DNA of 64,000 nt from Solirubrobacter sp963798325 (GTDB lineage Bacteria; Actinomycetota; Thermoleophilia; Solirubrobacterales; Solirubrobacteraceae). Shown piece by piece: positions 1-8,919 of the stretch. Positions within the stretch are counted from its first letter, which is position 1; every line of letters begins with the position of its first letter. The DNA is taken from positions 496,001 to 560,000 of the forward strand of contig CAWCSS010000008.1 of the NCBI GenBank assembly GCA_963798325.1, in the 5' to 3' direction. A program made the position numbers and the translations under genes. The notes below the pieces were generated by a model that worked only from the letters and a program-made list of their open reading frames with translations, made no database searches and was not told the DNA's origin.

Positions 1-881
1 CGCCCGCCGGCCAGCAGCGCCCGCTCGCGCATCCCGCCGACGCCGCCGTCGGTCGCCTCGGCGAACAACGGCGGGATGCCGCAGCCGTCGTCGGAGACGC
101 GCAGGACGACCACGCCGTCCTCCTCGCCGAGCTCCACGCGCGCGTTGGCCGCGTGCGCGTGGCGCGCGACGTTGGTCAGCGATTCCTGGGCGACGCGGTA
201 GACGGCCAGGTCCTGATCAGGGCTCAACACGGGCAGCCCGCCCGCGAGCGAGTGGCGCACCCGCAGCCCCGTGAAGCTGCCGGCCAGCGTCGTCAGCGCG
301 CTGCGCAAACCGAGTTCCTCCAACGCGCCGGGACGCAGGCCGCGCGCGATCTCGCGGACCTGCTCGACACCGGCGCGCGCCGCTTCCTGGACCTCCCCGA
401 GCTCCGCTTGGAGCTCGTCCGGCGCGCGCCGGTGGATCTCCTCCAAGGCGAGCACGACACCGGTCAGTGTCTGCCCCACCTGGTCGTGCAATTCGCGCGC
501 GACGCGCAACCGCTCACCCTCCTGTGCGGCCAGCGCCCGCCGGGCGCTGCCCTGGCGCTCGGCCTCCAGGCGATCGAGCATGTCGTTGAAGGCGCGAGCG
601 AGCTCGGCCACCTCGGCGGCGGGCTTGGAGATCCGCACGCGGCGGCCGGGGTCGAGCGGCTCGACGCGGCGCATCGTGCCCGTCAGCCGCGCCAGCGGCG
701 TGAAGATCCGCCGCAGCAGCAGGACGTTCAACGCGATCATCAGCGCCGTCCCGCCGAGCAGCACCTCGACCTCCGCGGCCGTCGGCGTCACGCTGATGCT
801 CGCCGGCGAGACGGCCAGCACGGCGACGGCGGCGATCAACAGCCCCGCATTCATCAGCACGACGCGCCAGAACAACGACAT
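1..881 (-). CDS. Sensor histidine kinase, NarL-type (HisKA_3), partial
   Basis: The gene reads leftward and runs off the left edge, so about 293 N-terminal residues are visible and the C-terminus is missing. Two membrane segments lie near residues 6-26 and 38-56 with only a short loop between them. A HAMP-like linker follows, then the dimerisation/phosphoacceptor region with 'ARELHDQVGQTLTG' (His about 132), typical of the HisKA_3 class that pairs with LuxR/NarL response regulators. The ATPase domain shows the N-box 'ESLTNVARHAHA', the G1 box 'DDGCGI' and the G2 box 'GVGGMRER'. The start ATG at 881 has a GGAG just upstream. It lies 54 bp downstream of the stress-protein gene on the same strand, so co-transcription is plausible. 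No response regulator is visible; it may lie beyond the edge. Confidence 0.88.
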   Translation of the reverse strand, partial: MSLFWRVVLMNAGLLIAAVAVLAVSPASISVTPTAAEVEVLLGGTALMIALNVLLLRRIFTPLARLTGTMRRVEPLDPGRRVRISKPAAEVAELARAFNDMLDRLEAERQGSARRALAAQEGERLRVARELHDQVGQTLTGVVLALEEIHRRAPDELQAELGEVQEAARAGVEQVREIARGLRPGALEELGLRSALTTLAGSFTGLRVRHSLAGGLPVLSPDQDLAVYRVAQESLTNVARHAHAANARVELGEEDGVVVLRVSDDGCGIPPLFAEATDGGVGGMRERALLAGG

Positions 882-935
882 CCGCTCCAGTGTGGTGGTG
901 CGGCGTGAACATTCGATCCGGGACGGTCCCCATTC

Positions 936-1364
936 TCATGCGGGGACGATCACCACGGGCGCGTCCGCGGCCGCCAGCAGGGCGCGATCGAAGCGCGGGC
1001 GGGTCACGGGCTCGGCCACCGGATCGGCGGCGGGCCCGACGATCATCACCGGGCAGCGCGCCCCCTTGACGACGCGCCGCGCGACGCTCGGCCACCAGCG
1101 CTTGGCGCGCGTGCCGAGGACGATCAGCCCGGCCTCGTGGCTGTCGGCGACGGCGAGGATGCGATCGGCGGGCGGTCCGTATTCGACCACCCGCGGCGTG
1201 CGCGCCCCGTCCGCGGTGAAGGCGGGGACGTTCGCCCCCCAGTGGCTGGTGGAGACGTGCGTCAGCACGACCGCCGCCCCCGCGCGTTCGGCGGCGGCCT
1301 TGGCGGCGGTCATCACGCTGGTGCCGGCCTCGGTGTCGTCGACACCACACAGGACGATGCTCAT
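936..1364 (-). CDS. Universal stress protein, UspA family
   Basis: This is a 142-residue single Usp domain. It begins 'MSIVLCGVDDTEAG', a typical first strand with the Asp that contacts nucleotide in ATP-binding Usps, and contains 'GLIVLGTRAKRW' followed by 'GARCPVMIVGP'. The usual G-2x-G-9x-G-S/T phosphate loop is degenerate because there is no final Gly-Ser/Thr, so ATP binding is uncertain. The open frame extends upstream of 1364, but that part would cross a 16-bp palindrome and has no family similarity, so ATG 1364 was chosen. It is divergent from the M42 peptidase and is followed by the histidine kinase. Confidence 0.85.
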   Translation of the reverse strand: MSIVLCGVDDTEAGTSVMTAAKAAAERAGAAVVLTHVSTSHWGANVPAFTADGARTPRVVEYGPPADRILAVADSHEAGLIVLGTRAKRWWPSVARRVVKGARCPVMIVGPAADPVAEPVTRPRFDRALLAAADAPVVIVPA

Positions 1365-1400
1365 GCCCGCCAGGTTGGGCGAGAACCGCCTCCGCATCCA

Positions 1401-1416
1401 TGGGGAGCGCTCCCCA
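1401..1416. promoter_or_regulatory. Perfect 16-bp palindrome, candidate operator
   Basis: TGGGGAGCGCTCCCCA is perfectly self-complementary. It sits in the 70-bp gap between the divergent starts of the stress protein (1364) and the M42 peptidase (1435), where a shared dyad operator would be expected. No known regulator motif is recognised. Confidence 0.4.
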
Positions 1417-1434
1417 ATAGACTGCTCGGTCGCC

Positions 1435-2490
1435 ATGGGGATGCCAGAGACGCTGCACAAGCTGCTGACCGCCGCCGGGCCTTCGGGCTACGAGCAGGCG
1501 CCGGCGGCCGTGTTCCGAGACGCCGCGTCGGCCTTCGCCGAGGTCACGTTCGACACGATCGGTTCCACCGTCGCCCGCGTGCCCGGCACGGGCACCGGCA
1601 AGTCGCTCGCGATCGTCGGTCACATCGACGAGATCGGGCTGATCGTCCACCACATCGACGACGACGGGTTCCTGTGGTTCACGGGCGTCGGTGGGTGGGA
1701 CCCGATCGTGCTCGTCGGCCAGCGGCTGCAGATCGCGACGCGCGGCGGCGTGATCGGAGGCGTGGTGGGCAAGAAGCCGATCCACCTGATGAAGGAAGAG
1801 GACCGCAAGAAGGTCCCGCTCCTGAAGGATCTGCACATCGACATCGGCGCGGCCTCGGGCGAGGAGGCACGGCGGATGGTGCGCATCGGCGACGTCGCCG
1901 TGATCTCCGGCGAGCCCGTCGAGTTCCCCGGCAACCGCTTCGTGTCGCGCTCGATGGACAACCGGCTCGGCTGTTACGTCGCGCTCGAGGCGGCGCGGTT
2001 GGTGGCCGAGGCGGGCGGCGCGCCCGGCGACGTCTACGCCGTCGCGGTCTCGCAGGAGGAGATCACCTTCGGCGGCGCCAGCACCACCGCCTACTCGCTG
2101 CGCCCGGACATCGCGATCGCGGTCGACGTGACCTTCGCCACCGACCAGCCCGGAATCGACGAGAAGGAGGTCGGGCGCCACAAGTTCGGCACCGGCGCGG
2201 TGCTCACGCGCGGCTCGACGCTGGACCCGACGATCTTCGAGTTGCTGCACGACACCGCCGAGGCCGAGGGCATCCCGTTCACCGTCTCCGCCTCCGCACG
2301 GGGCACGGGCACCGATGCGGACGCGATCCACAACTCGCGCGCCGGCATCCCGTCGGGCGTGGTGTCGGTCCCGCTGCGCTACATGCACTCGCCGGTGGAG
2401 ATGGTCCAGCTCGACGACGTGGACGCCTGCGCGCGGTTGATCGCCGCCTTCGCGCAGCGCCTCCCCGCCGATATCGACCTCAAGCGTTAG
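1435..2490 (+). CDS. M42 family metallopeptidase (glutamyl aminopeptidase / endoglucanase-M like)
   Basis: At 351 residues this is the normal length for the M42 clan-MH di-zinc aminopeptidases. These cytosolic, self-compartmentalising enzymes trim N-terminal residues from peptides. Visible metal and catalytic motifs are 'VGHIDEIGL' (metal His/Asp), 'SMDNRLGCYVALEAAR' (bridging Asp), 'VSQEEITFGGA' (catalytic Glu pair), 'AVDVTFATD' (metal Asp) and a late 'RYMHSPVEMV' (metal His). ATG 1435 and ATG 1441 are both possible starts; neither has a strong Shine-Dalgarno. The downstream HAD gene begins directly after its stop codon, so the two are probably one operon. Confidence 0.9.
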   Translation: MGMPETLHKLLTAAGPSGYEQAPAAVFRDAASAFAEVTFDTIGSTVARVPGTGTGKSLAIVGHIDEIGLIVHHIDDDGFLWFTGVGGWDPIVLVGQRLQIATRGGVIGGVVGKKPIHLMKEEDRKKVPLLKDLHIDIGAASGEEARRMVRIGDVAVISGEPVEFPGNRFVSRSMDNRLGCYVALEAARLVAEAGGAPGDVYAVAVSQEEITFGGASTTAYSLRPDIAIAVDVTFATDQPGIDEKEVGRHKFGTGAVLTRGSTLDPTIFELLHDTAEAEGIPFTVSASARGTGTDADAIHNSRAGIPSGVVSVPLRYMHSPVEMVQLDDVDACARLIAAFAQRLPADIDLKR

Positions 2491-3162
2491 TTGCTCCTGC
2501 TGTTGTTCGACATCGACGGCACGCTGCTGCAGCGCGCCTCGAAGGAGCACGCGCACGCGCTGCGCGAAGCCGCCGGCGAGATCCACGGCGTGCACGTCCA
2601 TGACATCGCGACGGTCGAGTACGCCGGCCGGACGGACCGCGCGATCACGCGCGACCTGCTGGCCGCGGTGGGGGTGAGCGAGATCGACGAGGCCTGGCTG
2701 CAACGGGCGGTCGACGCCTATGACCCGCCGGATCTGACCGCCAACGTCGCGCCGGGGATGGTCGAGCTGCTCGACGCGCTGGCCGCCCGGCCCGACGAGT
2801 TCCGGCTCTCGCTGGTCACCGGCAACCTCGAGGCGATCGCGCATCGCAAGCTCGCGGCGGCGGGCATCGGGCACTACTTCGAGCCCGGGCAGGGCGGCTT
2901 CGGCTCAGACGACGAGGACCGCGGCAAGCTGCCGGGGATCGCGCGCGCACGCGCCTCGGACCCGCCGTGGCCGCGCGAGCGGACGATCGTCATCGGCGAC
3001 ACGCCGCGCGACATCGAGTGCGCGCGGGTCGACGACGTGCGCGTGGCCGCCGTCGCCACCGGTCACTTCAGCGTCACCCAGCTGGCGGAAGCGGACGCCG
3101 TGGTCGACGACGCCCGCTCCCTGCTGCCGGTGCTTACGGATTGGGCCCGGCCCTCGGCGTGA
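2491..3162 (+). CDS. HAD-superfamily hydrolase (phosphatase-like)
   Basis: This 223-residue protein carries the four HAD motifs. Motif I is 'LFDIDGTLLQ' (nucleophile Asp), motif II 'LSLVTGN', motif III is the Lys in 'AHRKLAAAG', and motif IV 'VIGDTPRDIECAR'. A helical cap lies between motifs I and II, as in phosphoglycolate-phosphatase-like enzymes. The substrate cannot be told from sequence. The only sensible start is TTG 2491, immediately after the M42 stop codon, so translation is probably coupled. Its 3' end overlaps the convergent gamma-glutamyltransferase gene by 29 bp. Confidence 0.85.
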   Translation: MLLLLFDIDGTLLQRASKEHAHALREAAGEIHGVHVHDIATVEYAGRTDRAITRDLLAAVGVSEIDEAWLQRAVDAYDPPDLTANVAPGMVELLDALAARPDEFRLSLVTGNLEAIAHRKLAAAGIGHYFEPGQGGFGSDDEDRGKLPGIARARASDPPWPRERTIVIGDTPRDIECARVDDVRVAAVATGHFSVTQLAEADAVVDDARSLLPVLTDWARPSA

Positions 3163-4927
3163 CGACCTTGGCCGAACCGCCACCGCGGCGGTTGGGCTCC
3201 GCGACCGCCTTCAAGCGCTTGCCGATGAACTCGATGCCCGTCAGCGCGCCGATCTCATCGCCCGCCGGCGCCCGGTAGCTCTCACCCCAGTAGCTGCGCA
3301 GGAGCGTGCCCTCGGGCGAGGCGACGAAGGCCGACTCGGCCTCGGTGGTGGAGCTGTTGCGCTGCGACGCGCGCGGCTGGCCGAGCGCGACCTCCAGCGG
3401 CATCCGCGAGTCGATCCGGTTGATCAGCGTCTGCAGGACGGTGGTGATGATCGACGCGCCGCCCGGCGACCCGATCGTGAACCACGGCTTGTCGTCCTTC
3501 GTGACGATCGTCGGAGCGATCGAGGAACGCGGGCGCTTGTTGCCCGCCGCGCGGTTGGGCGCGGTGACCGACCCGGTGTCGAAGTCGGTCAGCTCGTTGT
3601 TGAGCAGGAACCCGTAGCCGGGGACGACCACGCCGTTGCCGCCGGTCTGCTCGATCGTGAACGTGTAGGACACGATGTTGCCCATCTTGTCGGCGACGCT
3701 CAGGTGCGTCGTCGAGCCCACCTTGTCCACCGACGCGCTGCTGCCCGCGGGCAGAGCGACCTTCGGCGTGCCCGCGGCGACGACCGCCGCGGCGCCACTC
3801 GGGGCCTTCGGACCGATCAGCGCGGCGCGCTCGGCGGCGTACGGGTCCGCGAGCAGGCCCGCGACCGGGTTGTTGACGAACGACGGGTCGCCGATGTACG
3901 CGTTGCGGTCGGCGTATGCGAGGCGGCTGGCCTCGAGGTAGTGATAGAGCAGGTCCGAGCGCCCGTTGAAGCTCACGCCGCGGCGCTGAAAGTCCTGGAG
4001 GATGTTGAGCGCCTCGAGGATCGTCGTGCCACCGCTCGACGGCGGGCCCATGCCGTAGATCTGGGCGCCCTTGTAGTTGAGCGCGACGGGCTCACGGGTC
4101 TTGATCCGGTACGCCGCGAGGTCGGCCGCGGTCATCAGGCCGGGCTTCCATTCGTGCTCGTTGCCCTGCTTGGCCGGGATCTGCGTGACGGCCTTGACGA
4201 TCGCGTCCGCGAGCGGGCCCGAGTAGAAGCCCTTGGTCGCCCCCAGGCGCCCGAGCTTCCGGTAGGTCCGGGCCAGGTCCGGGTTCCGGATGATCGTCCC
4301 GACCTCCTTGGACGTCCCGTCGGGATCGAGGTAGATCTTCGCGGTCGACGGGATGTCGTCGAAGTAGGCCAGGTTGCCGGTCGTCTGGTCGTAGAACGTC
4401 TTGTCGACCACGAAGCCGTTGGTGGCCACGTTGACGCCGTAGCTGAGCGCCTTGCCGAGGCTGATCGTGCCGTAGTGCCTGAGCAGGTAGTCCCACGCCG
4501 CGGGCGTGCCCGGTACGCCGACGGAGAGCCCGCTGTAGCGGTTGAGCGGGAATTGCGCGTCCGTCGGCGGCTTGCCGTTGATGAAGAAGCTGTCGGGCTT
4601 CATCGCCGCCGGCGCCTTCTCGCGACTGTCGATCGTCGTCACCCGGCCGCTGTCGCCGTCGCGGATCACCATGAACCCGCCGCCGCCGATCCCGCAGCTG
4701 TAGGGCTCCACCACGCCCAGCACACCCGCCGCCGCCACCGCCGCGTCGAAGGCGTTGCCGCCGCCTGCCAGCACGTCGATCGCCGCCTGCGTGGCAAGCG
4801 GGTCGACGCTCGCTGCCGCGCCGCCCGTCCCGTTCGCCGTCGGCTGCTTCTCCTGCGCGCGTGCGCCCGGCGCCACGACGAGCGCAAGCGCCGTCGCAAT
4901 CGCGAGCGGCCATCTGGTCCGTCCCAT
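3134..4927 (-). CDS. ggt: Gamma-glutamyltransferase, secreted (T3 family Ntn hydrolase)
   Basis: This 597-residue precursor cleaves or transfers the gamma-glutamyl group of glutathione and related compounds. A signal peptide ends near 'GARAQ' (residue 25), so the enzyme should act outside the membrane. The large subunit has the family 'SCGIGGGGFMVI' and 'DSREKAP' motifs. Autoprocessing should occur before the first Thr of 'TTHLSVADKMGN' (near residue 407), which becomes the catalytic N-terminal nucleophile. The oxyanion-region 'SPGGASI' is present. The start ATG has AGGAGG six bases upstream. It overlaps the convergent HAD gene at its end. Confidence 0.93.
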   Translation of the reverse strand: MGRTRWPLAIATALALVVAPGARAQEKQPTANGTGGAAASVDPLATQAAIDVLAGGGNAFDAAVAAAGVLGVVEPYSCGIGGGGFMVIRDGDSGRVTTIDSREKAPAAMKPDSFFINGKPPTDAQFPLNRYSGLSVGVPGTPAAWDYLLRHYGTISLGKALSYGVNVATNGFVVDKTFYDQTTGNLAYFDDIPSTAKIYLDPDGTSKEVGTIIRNPDLARTYRKLGRLGATKGFYSGPLADAIVKAVTQIPAKQGNEHEWKPGLMTAADLAAYRIKTREPVALNYKGAQIYGMGPPSSGGTTILEALNILQDFQRRGVSFNGRSDLLYHYLEASRLAYADRNAYIGDPSFVNNPVAGLLADPYAAERAALIGPKAPSGAAAVVAAGTPKVALPAGSSASVDKVGSTTHLSVADKMGNIVSYTFTIEQTGGNGVVVPGYGFLLNNELTDFDTGSVTAPNRAAGNKRPRSSIAPTIVTKDDKPWFTIGSPGGASIITTVLQTLINRIDSRMPLEVALGQPRASQRNSSTTEAESAFVASPEGTLLRSYWGESYRAPAGDEIGALTGIEFIGKRLKAVAEPNRRGGGSAKVVTPRAGPNP

Positions 4928-4995
4928 ATGTGCCTCCTGTTCCCCCCTGGGAATAATCCGCTCGGGACCCTACCCCCGGAGAGCCGCTCGGAGTC

Positions 4996-6429
4996 TCACG
5001 TCCGTTCGACGCGCAGGACCTCGGTGGTGAGCGGCAGGCCGCGGCGCTTGCGCAGGCGGGTGAAGTAGACGGCGGTCTCGTCGGCCGCGGTCGTCGTGAG
5101 GGTGTCGTCGACGCCCGCCGGCGGGCGCTCCCACAGCGGCTTGTTGATGTGACCCTTGGCCGGGAAGCGGCCCGCTTCGTGGCCGGCGTCGCGGCGGGCG
5201 GACGGCCACGTGCCGTAGAGCGCCTCGTCTGAGCTCGGGCGCTGCGGGCGCAGCGGGCCGATGCGCACCTGCTGGCGGCTCTTGGTGGCGATCACGTAGG
5301 CCAGGTCGATGCCGTAGACCGACGGGCCGCGCAGCTGCGCCCGCGCCTGGCGGCGCAGCAGCTTGTGCACGCCGGTGGCGAGGTCGATCGACTCGATCCG
5401 CCCGTCGATGTCGAACACCAGCAGGCTCCCGCTCAGGGCGGGGCGCCCGACGTTGCCGCTGATCACGGTGCGTGCGGCGTAGCCCGTGGCCGGGTCGAGA
5501 CTGGCGACGTTCAGCGTCCTGCCCGCGCGCCAGGCGACGTAGCTCGCGGACACGGCGAGCGAGTCGGCCCCGGCGACGGCGAACGTGGCGACGCCGCTGA
5601 CCACGATGCCGGTCGGATCGATCCACGCCGTGCGGCTGCCGCCGACCGCGGGGTGATTGCCGGGCAGGGCGCTCGTGCCGCCTGGCGCGCGCAGCTCGCC
5701 CAGACCGCCGGGCCGGTGCAGCGCGAGCGCCGGGCCGTCGATCACGGGGTCCGTGAAGCCGGCGGCGGTGACGGTCACGGCGGCCTGGGCGGGGGCGGCG
5801 AAGAGCGCGATGGCGACGACGGTCAGCGCCGCCGCGTCGACGAGGCGCAGCGACCGCAGGATCCGCGGCTGCTCGGCCATGGCGGCGTGCAGGCGGCCGC
5901 CGCCGAAGGGCGCGAGCGCGATCACCGGGAGCGTCCGGCCGAAACCGAAGCCGAGCCCGATGGCGAGCCCCACCTGGGCGTCCCCGAGCGCGACCGCGAC
6001 GCCCGCCAGCGCCCACACGGCGAAGGTCAGGATGAAGGTCGTAAAGCCGAGCCCGAGCAGGACGCCGTAGAGGCCGGCCGCGAGCGGCACGGGCATGATC
6101 CGGCGCCAGGACTCGGGGACCTGACGGCGGACCTGAGGGACGATGCGGGTGCCGCGCAGCTCGCCGAGCGCGGCGACGAAGGCGATCACCGCGGCGGCGG
6201 CGGGTGCGGCGGCGCCGAGGGCGTCCCCGAGGACGGACAGCCCGACGAAGGTGACGAGCGCGCCGGCGAGCGCGCCGGCGGCGAAGGTCGTGCAGGCGAC
6301 GACCGTCGTCCGCAGCCGGCCCGCGTAGCCGGAGGGCGCGAGCGTCTCGACCATCGAGAACCCGCACGGTGACCACGCGCCGGTGATCCCCGCCACGAGC
6401 GCGGCAACTGCAACCACTGCGATCAGCAT
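4996..6429 (-). CDS. Polytopic membrane protein (CcdA/DsbD-like N-terminus) with propeller-like extracellular C-terminus
   Basis: This protein is about 477 residues. The N-terminal half has around six to seven hydrophobic segments and begins with 'GAWSPCGFSMVETL', which resembles the 'SPC' membrane motif of CcdA/DsbD thiol-disulfide transporters. A second Cys ('VVACTTF') lies in the next segment. After residue ~215 it becomes a soluble, beta-rich region with short repeats ('VVSGVATFAVAGADSLAVSA', 'YVAWRAGRTL') suggestive of a propeller. Start ATG 6429 was chosen because the upstream frame (to 6486) is not hydrophobic. An electron-transport or thiol-transfer role is inference only; the combination of domains is not one I recognise by name. 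The nearby thioredoxin fusion at 9.5 kb is a possible partner. Confidence 0.6.
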   Translation of the reverse strand: MLIAVVAVAALVAGITGAWSPCGFSMVETLAPSGYAGRLRTTVVACTTFAAGALAGALVTFVGLSVLGDALGAAAPAAAAVIAFVAALGELRGTRIVPQVRRQVPESWRRIMPVPLAAGLYGVLLGLGFTTFILTFAVWALAGVAVALGDAQVGLAIGLGFGFGRTLPVIALAPFGGGRLHAAMAEQPRILRSLRLVDAAALTVVAIALFAAPAQAAVTVTAAGFTDPVIDGPALALHRPGGLGELRAPGGTSALPGNHPAVGGSRTAWIDPTGIVVSGVATFAVAGADSLAVSASYVAWRAGRTLNVASLDPATGYAARTVISGNVGRPALSGSLLVFDIDGRIESIDLATGVHKLLRRQARAQLRGPSVYGIDLAYVIATKSRQQVRIGPLRPQRPSSDEALYGTWPSARRDAGHEAGRFPAKGHINKPLWERPPAGVDDTLTTTAADETAVYFTRLRKRRGLPLTTEVLRVERT

Positions 6430-6474
6430 CGTCGTGCAGGTTACGGGGGCTTGCTGGGCGATGCGCCTCGTGAT

Positions 6475-6489
6475 TGAGTGCCGCACTCA
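6475..6489. promoter_or_regulatory. Inverted repeat TGAGTG-CCG-CACTCA
   Basis: Perfect 6-bp arms are separated by 3 bp in the 79-bp gap between the divergent membrane protein (start 6429) and the secreted esterase (start 6509). Its position about 20 bp before the esterase ATG suits an operator. The regulator is unknown. Confidence 0.3.
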
Positions 6490-6508
6490 TCTAGAGGGGG
6501 TCTGTTTG

Positions 6509-8881
6509 ATGTTGTCGTTGCGTTCCGCACAAGGGGTGTGTGCGGGTGTACTGGCCGCTGCCGGAGTGCTCGTCGCGCCGGGGGTCTCACACGCGGCTGC
6601 GCCGCTGAAAGCCGACGTCACGTTCGGCACCACCGTGGTCGATTCACACCTCCACGGTCGCGTCTACCTGCTCGTACGCCCGGGGACCTCGGACCCGCTG
6701 AGCTCCGTGAGCGCCACCGGGTCCACGCTGGTCTTCGGCAAGGACATCGCCGACGTCGCCCCGGGGCAGTCGATCTCGCTGTCCGGCGGCGGGGACGGCT
6801 TCGAGGGCGTCTACGGCTACCCGAAGGCGTCGCTCGACGAGCTGGCCTCGGGCCAGTACACGGTCCGCGCGTTCTTCAACGTGTACGAGACCGCGCACCG
6901 CTCCGACGGCTCGACCGTCGACGTGCACTTCCCGTGCGGTGACGGCGGGCGGCCGTTCTCGTCCCCCGGCAACCTGCGCAGCGCGATGCAGACGGTCACC
7001 ATCGACCGCAACGCCGACACGAGCCTCGCGCTCACGCTCAGCGAGAAGCTCACGCCCGCCCAGGCCGTGCCGGCGGGTGGGACGTGTCAGCAGGGCAACC
7101 CGGCCGAGTCGGCGCACGTCAAGCAGGTCAAGATCAAGAGCGACGTGCTCAGCCGGTTCTGGGGCCGCGACATGTACGTCGCCGCCACGGTCCTGCTGCC
7201 GTGGGACTACGACGACGCGGCCAACGCGGCCAAGCGCTACCCGGTCGTCTACTCGCAGGGCCATTACTCGACGGGCGTCCCGTTCGGCTTCAGCGAGACC
7301 GCGACCACCGGCCTGTCGGGCTGGTGGCGCGACCCCGCCAATCCGAAGATGATCGGCGTCTCGTTCCGCACCGAGAACCCGTTCTATGACGACTCCTACG
7401 TCGTGAACTCGCCGAACCTCGGCCCCTACGGCGACGCGGTCAACGACGAGCTGATCCCGAAGATCGACGCGATGTTCCGGACGATCGCGCGGCCGTACGC
7501 GCGCGCGTTGACGGGCGGCTCGACGGGCGGCTGGATCACCGTCGCCAACCAGCTCTTCCGGCCGGACCTGTTCGGCTCGTCATGGTCGGGCTATCCGGAC
7601 TCGCTGGACTTCAACGCCCACCAGACGGTCGACCTCTACAACGCCAACAGCGCCTACGTCGAGGACAACGGCGACGTGATCCCGTCCTCGCACAACTACA
7701 ACATCGCGACCGGGGTGGACACCGTCACCTTGACGATGCCCAACGAGAACCACTACGAGCTGGCGGTCGGCAACCGCACCCGTTCCCAGGTCGGGCAGTG
7801 GGACATCTGGAACGCCGCGTTCGGCGCCCAGGGCGCCAACTGCTACCCGCTCGAGCCGTGGAACAAGGTCACCGGCGTAATCGACCACGGCGCGGTCGAG
7901 AAGTGGAAGGGCATGGACATGAGCGAGGTCTTGAAGGCCAATTGGGCGACGCTCGGCCCGGTCCTGCGCGACAAGCTGCACATCTGGGTCGGCACCCAGG
8001 ACACGTATTACCTCAACGAGGGCGTCAAGGCGTTCCAGGACACCTTGGAAGGGCTCGGGGGCGCGGGCTACGCCACGTTCACCTACGGCGCCGGGCAGCC
8101 GCACGGCTACACGCCGTACGCGTCGACGCAGGCGATGCTGACCGACATCCTGAGCTGGATCTCGGCGCACACGCCGGCCGGTTCCACGGACCCGGATCTC
8201 TCGGCCACCCGCGGCAACCGGTGGGCGGACGTGTCGAAGAACAGCTGCGCCACGCGCACGGCGACGGCGGCGATCGCGGGGGACAGGGCCGTGGGCTCCA
8301 CGCTCACCGCCACGCCCGGCGATTGGGACTCCGGTATGGCGTTCACCTACGTGTGGAAGCGTGACGGCGCGGCGATCGGCGGCGCGACCGGCTCGACCTA
8401 CACGTCGGCCACCGCGGACGTGGGCCACGCCATCACCGTTGCCGTCACGGGCGCCAAGCTCGGCTACGAGACGACCACGGTCATCAGCGACCCGGTCACG
8501 GTGACGCCGAAGACCTCTGCCGTCGACGGCACGGTCGGCGGCAGTGTGCCGGCCACGCTGTCTCTGACCCTGGGTGCTCCGGCGACGTTCGGAGCGTTCA
8601 CGCCGGGCGCCGATCGCAGCTACACGGCGACGACCTCGGCCAACGTGGTCTCCACGGCGGGTGACGCCTCGCTGACCGTGGACGGCGGCAGGCTGAGCAA
8701 CGGCGCGTTCACGCTGCCCGAGCCGCTGCAGGTCGCGTTCAGCAAGTCGACGTGGACCGCGCCGGTCTCCAACGACAACGTGACGATCACGTTCACGCAG
8801 CACATCGGCGCGACCGATGCGCTGCGCACGGGCGCCTACTCGAAGACGCTCACCTTCACGCTGAGCACGACGACGCCGTAG
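6509..8881 (+). CDS. Secreted alpha/beta-hydrolase (esterase-like) with Ig-like C-terminal domain
   Basis: This 790-residue protein has a signal peptide ending near 'VSHAAA' (residue ~33). An N-terminal beta domain precedes an esterase-type alpha/beta-hydrolase core. The nucleophile elbow is 'TGGSTGGW' (Ser 338), and Asp 498 ('VGTQDTYY') and His 532 ('GQPHGYTP') are good candidates for the rest of a triad; this assignment is inference. Residues ~570-670 look like an Ig-like repeat ('YVWKRDGAAIGGATGSTYT'), followed by a C-terminal beta domain resembling WxL/cell-surface modules. ATG 6509 was chosen because AGAGGGGG lies 8 bp upstream and it starts the signal peptide. The substrate is unknown. 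The gene ends just before the 8889-8919 palindrome. Confidence 0.75.
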   Translation: MLSLRSAQGVCAGVLAAAGVLVAPGVSHAAAPLKADVTFGTTVVDSHLHGRVYLLVRPGTSDPLSSVSATGSTLVFGKDIADVAPGQSISLSGGGDGFEGVYGYPKASLDELASGQYTVRAFFNVYETAHRSDGSTVDVHFPCGDGGRPFSSPGNLRSAMQTVTIDRNADTSLALTLSEKLTPAQAVPAGGTCQQGNPAESAHVKQVKIKSDVLSRFWGRDMYVAATVLLPWDYDDAANAAKRYPVVYSQGHYSTGVPFGFSETATTGLSGWWRDPANPKMIGVSFRTENPFYDDSYVVNSPNLGPYGDAVNDELIPKIDAMFRTIARPYARALTGGSTGGWITVANQLFRPDLFGSSWSGYPDSLDFNAHQTVDLYNANSAYVEDNGDVIPSSHNYNIATGVDTVTLTMPNENHYELAVGNRTRSQVGQWDIWNAAFGAQGANCYPLEPWNKVTGVIDHGAVEKWKGMDMSEVLKANWATLGPVLRDKLHIWVGTQDTYYLNEGVKAFQDTLEGLGGAGYATFTYGAGQPHGYTPYASTQAMLTDILSWISAHTPAGSTDPDLSATRGNRWADVSKNSCATRTATAAIAGDRAVGSTLTATPGDWDSGMAFTYVWKRDGAAIGGATGSTYTSATADVGHAITVAVTGAKLGYETTTVISDPVTVTPKTSAVDGTVGGSVPATLSLTLGAPATFGAFTPGADRSYTATTSANVVSTAGDASLTVDGGRLSNGAFTLPEPLQVAFSKSTWTAPVSNDNVTITFTQHIGATDALRTGAYSKTLTFTLSTTTP

Positions 8882-8888
8882 CGGAAAC

Positions 8889-8919
8889 GAACCTAAAGGG
8901 GCCTGGCCCCTTTAGGTTC
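8889..8919. repeat. Perfect palindrome with 1-nt centre, copy 1 (terminator-like)
   Basis: Arms of 15 bp (GAACCTAAAGGGGCC and its complement) flank a single T at 8904. It separates the convergent esterase and light-chain-like genes and overlaps two bases of the latter's stop codon, so a bidirectional terminator role fits. The 25-bp core recurs at 27877-27901. Confidence 0.75.

Noticed and set aside
514..2874. 786-codon minus-strand open frame
   Set aside because: Arg-rich antisense shadow of the M42, stress-protein and kinase genes, which have clear family motifs.
4970..6490. 506-codon open frame overlapping the membrane/propeller gene on the same strand
   Set aside because: It is Arg/Pro-rich without membrane segments; the overlapping frame has helices and a plausible start.
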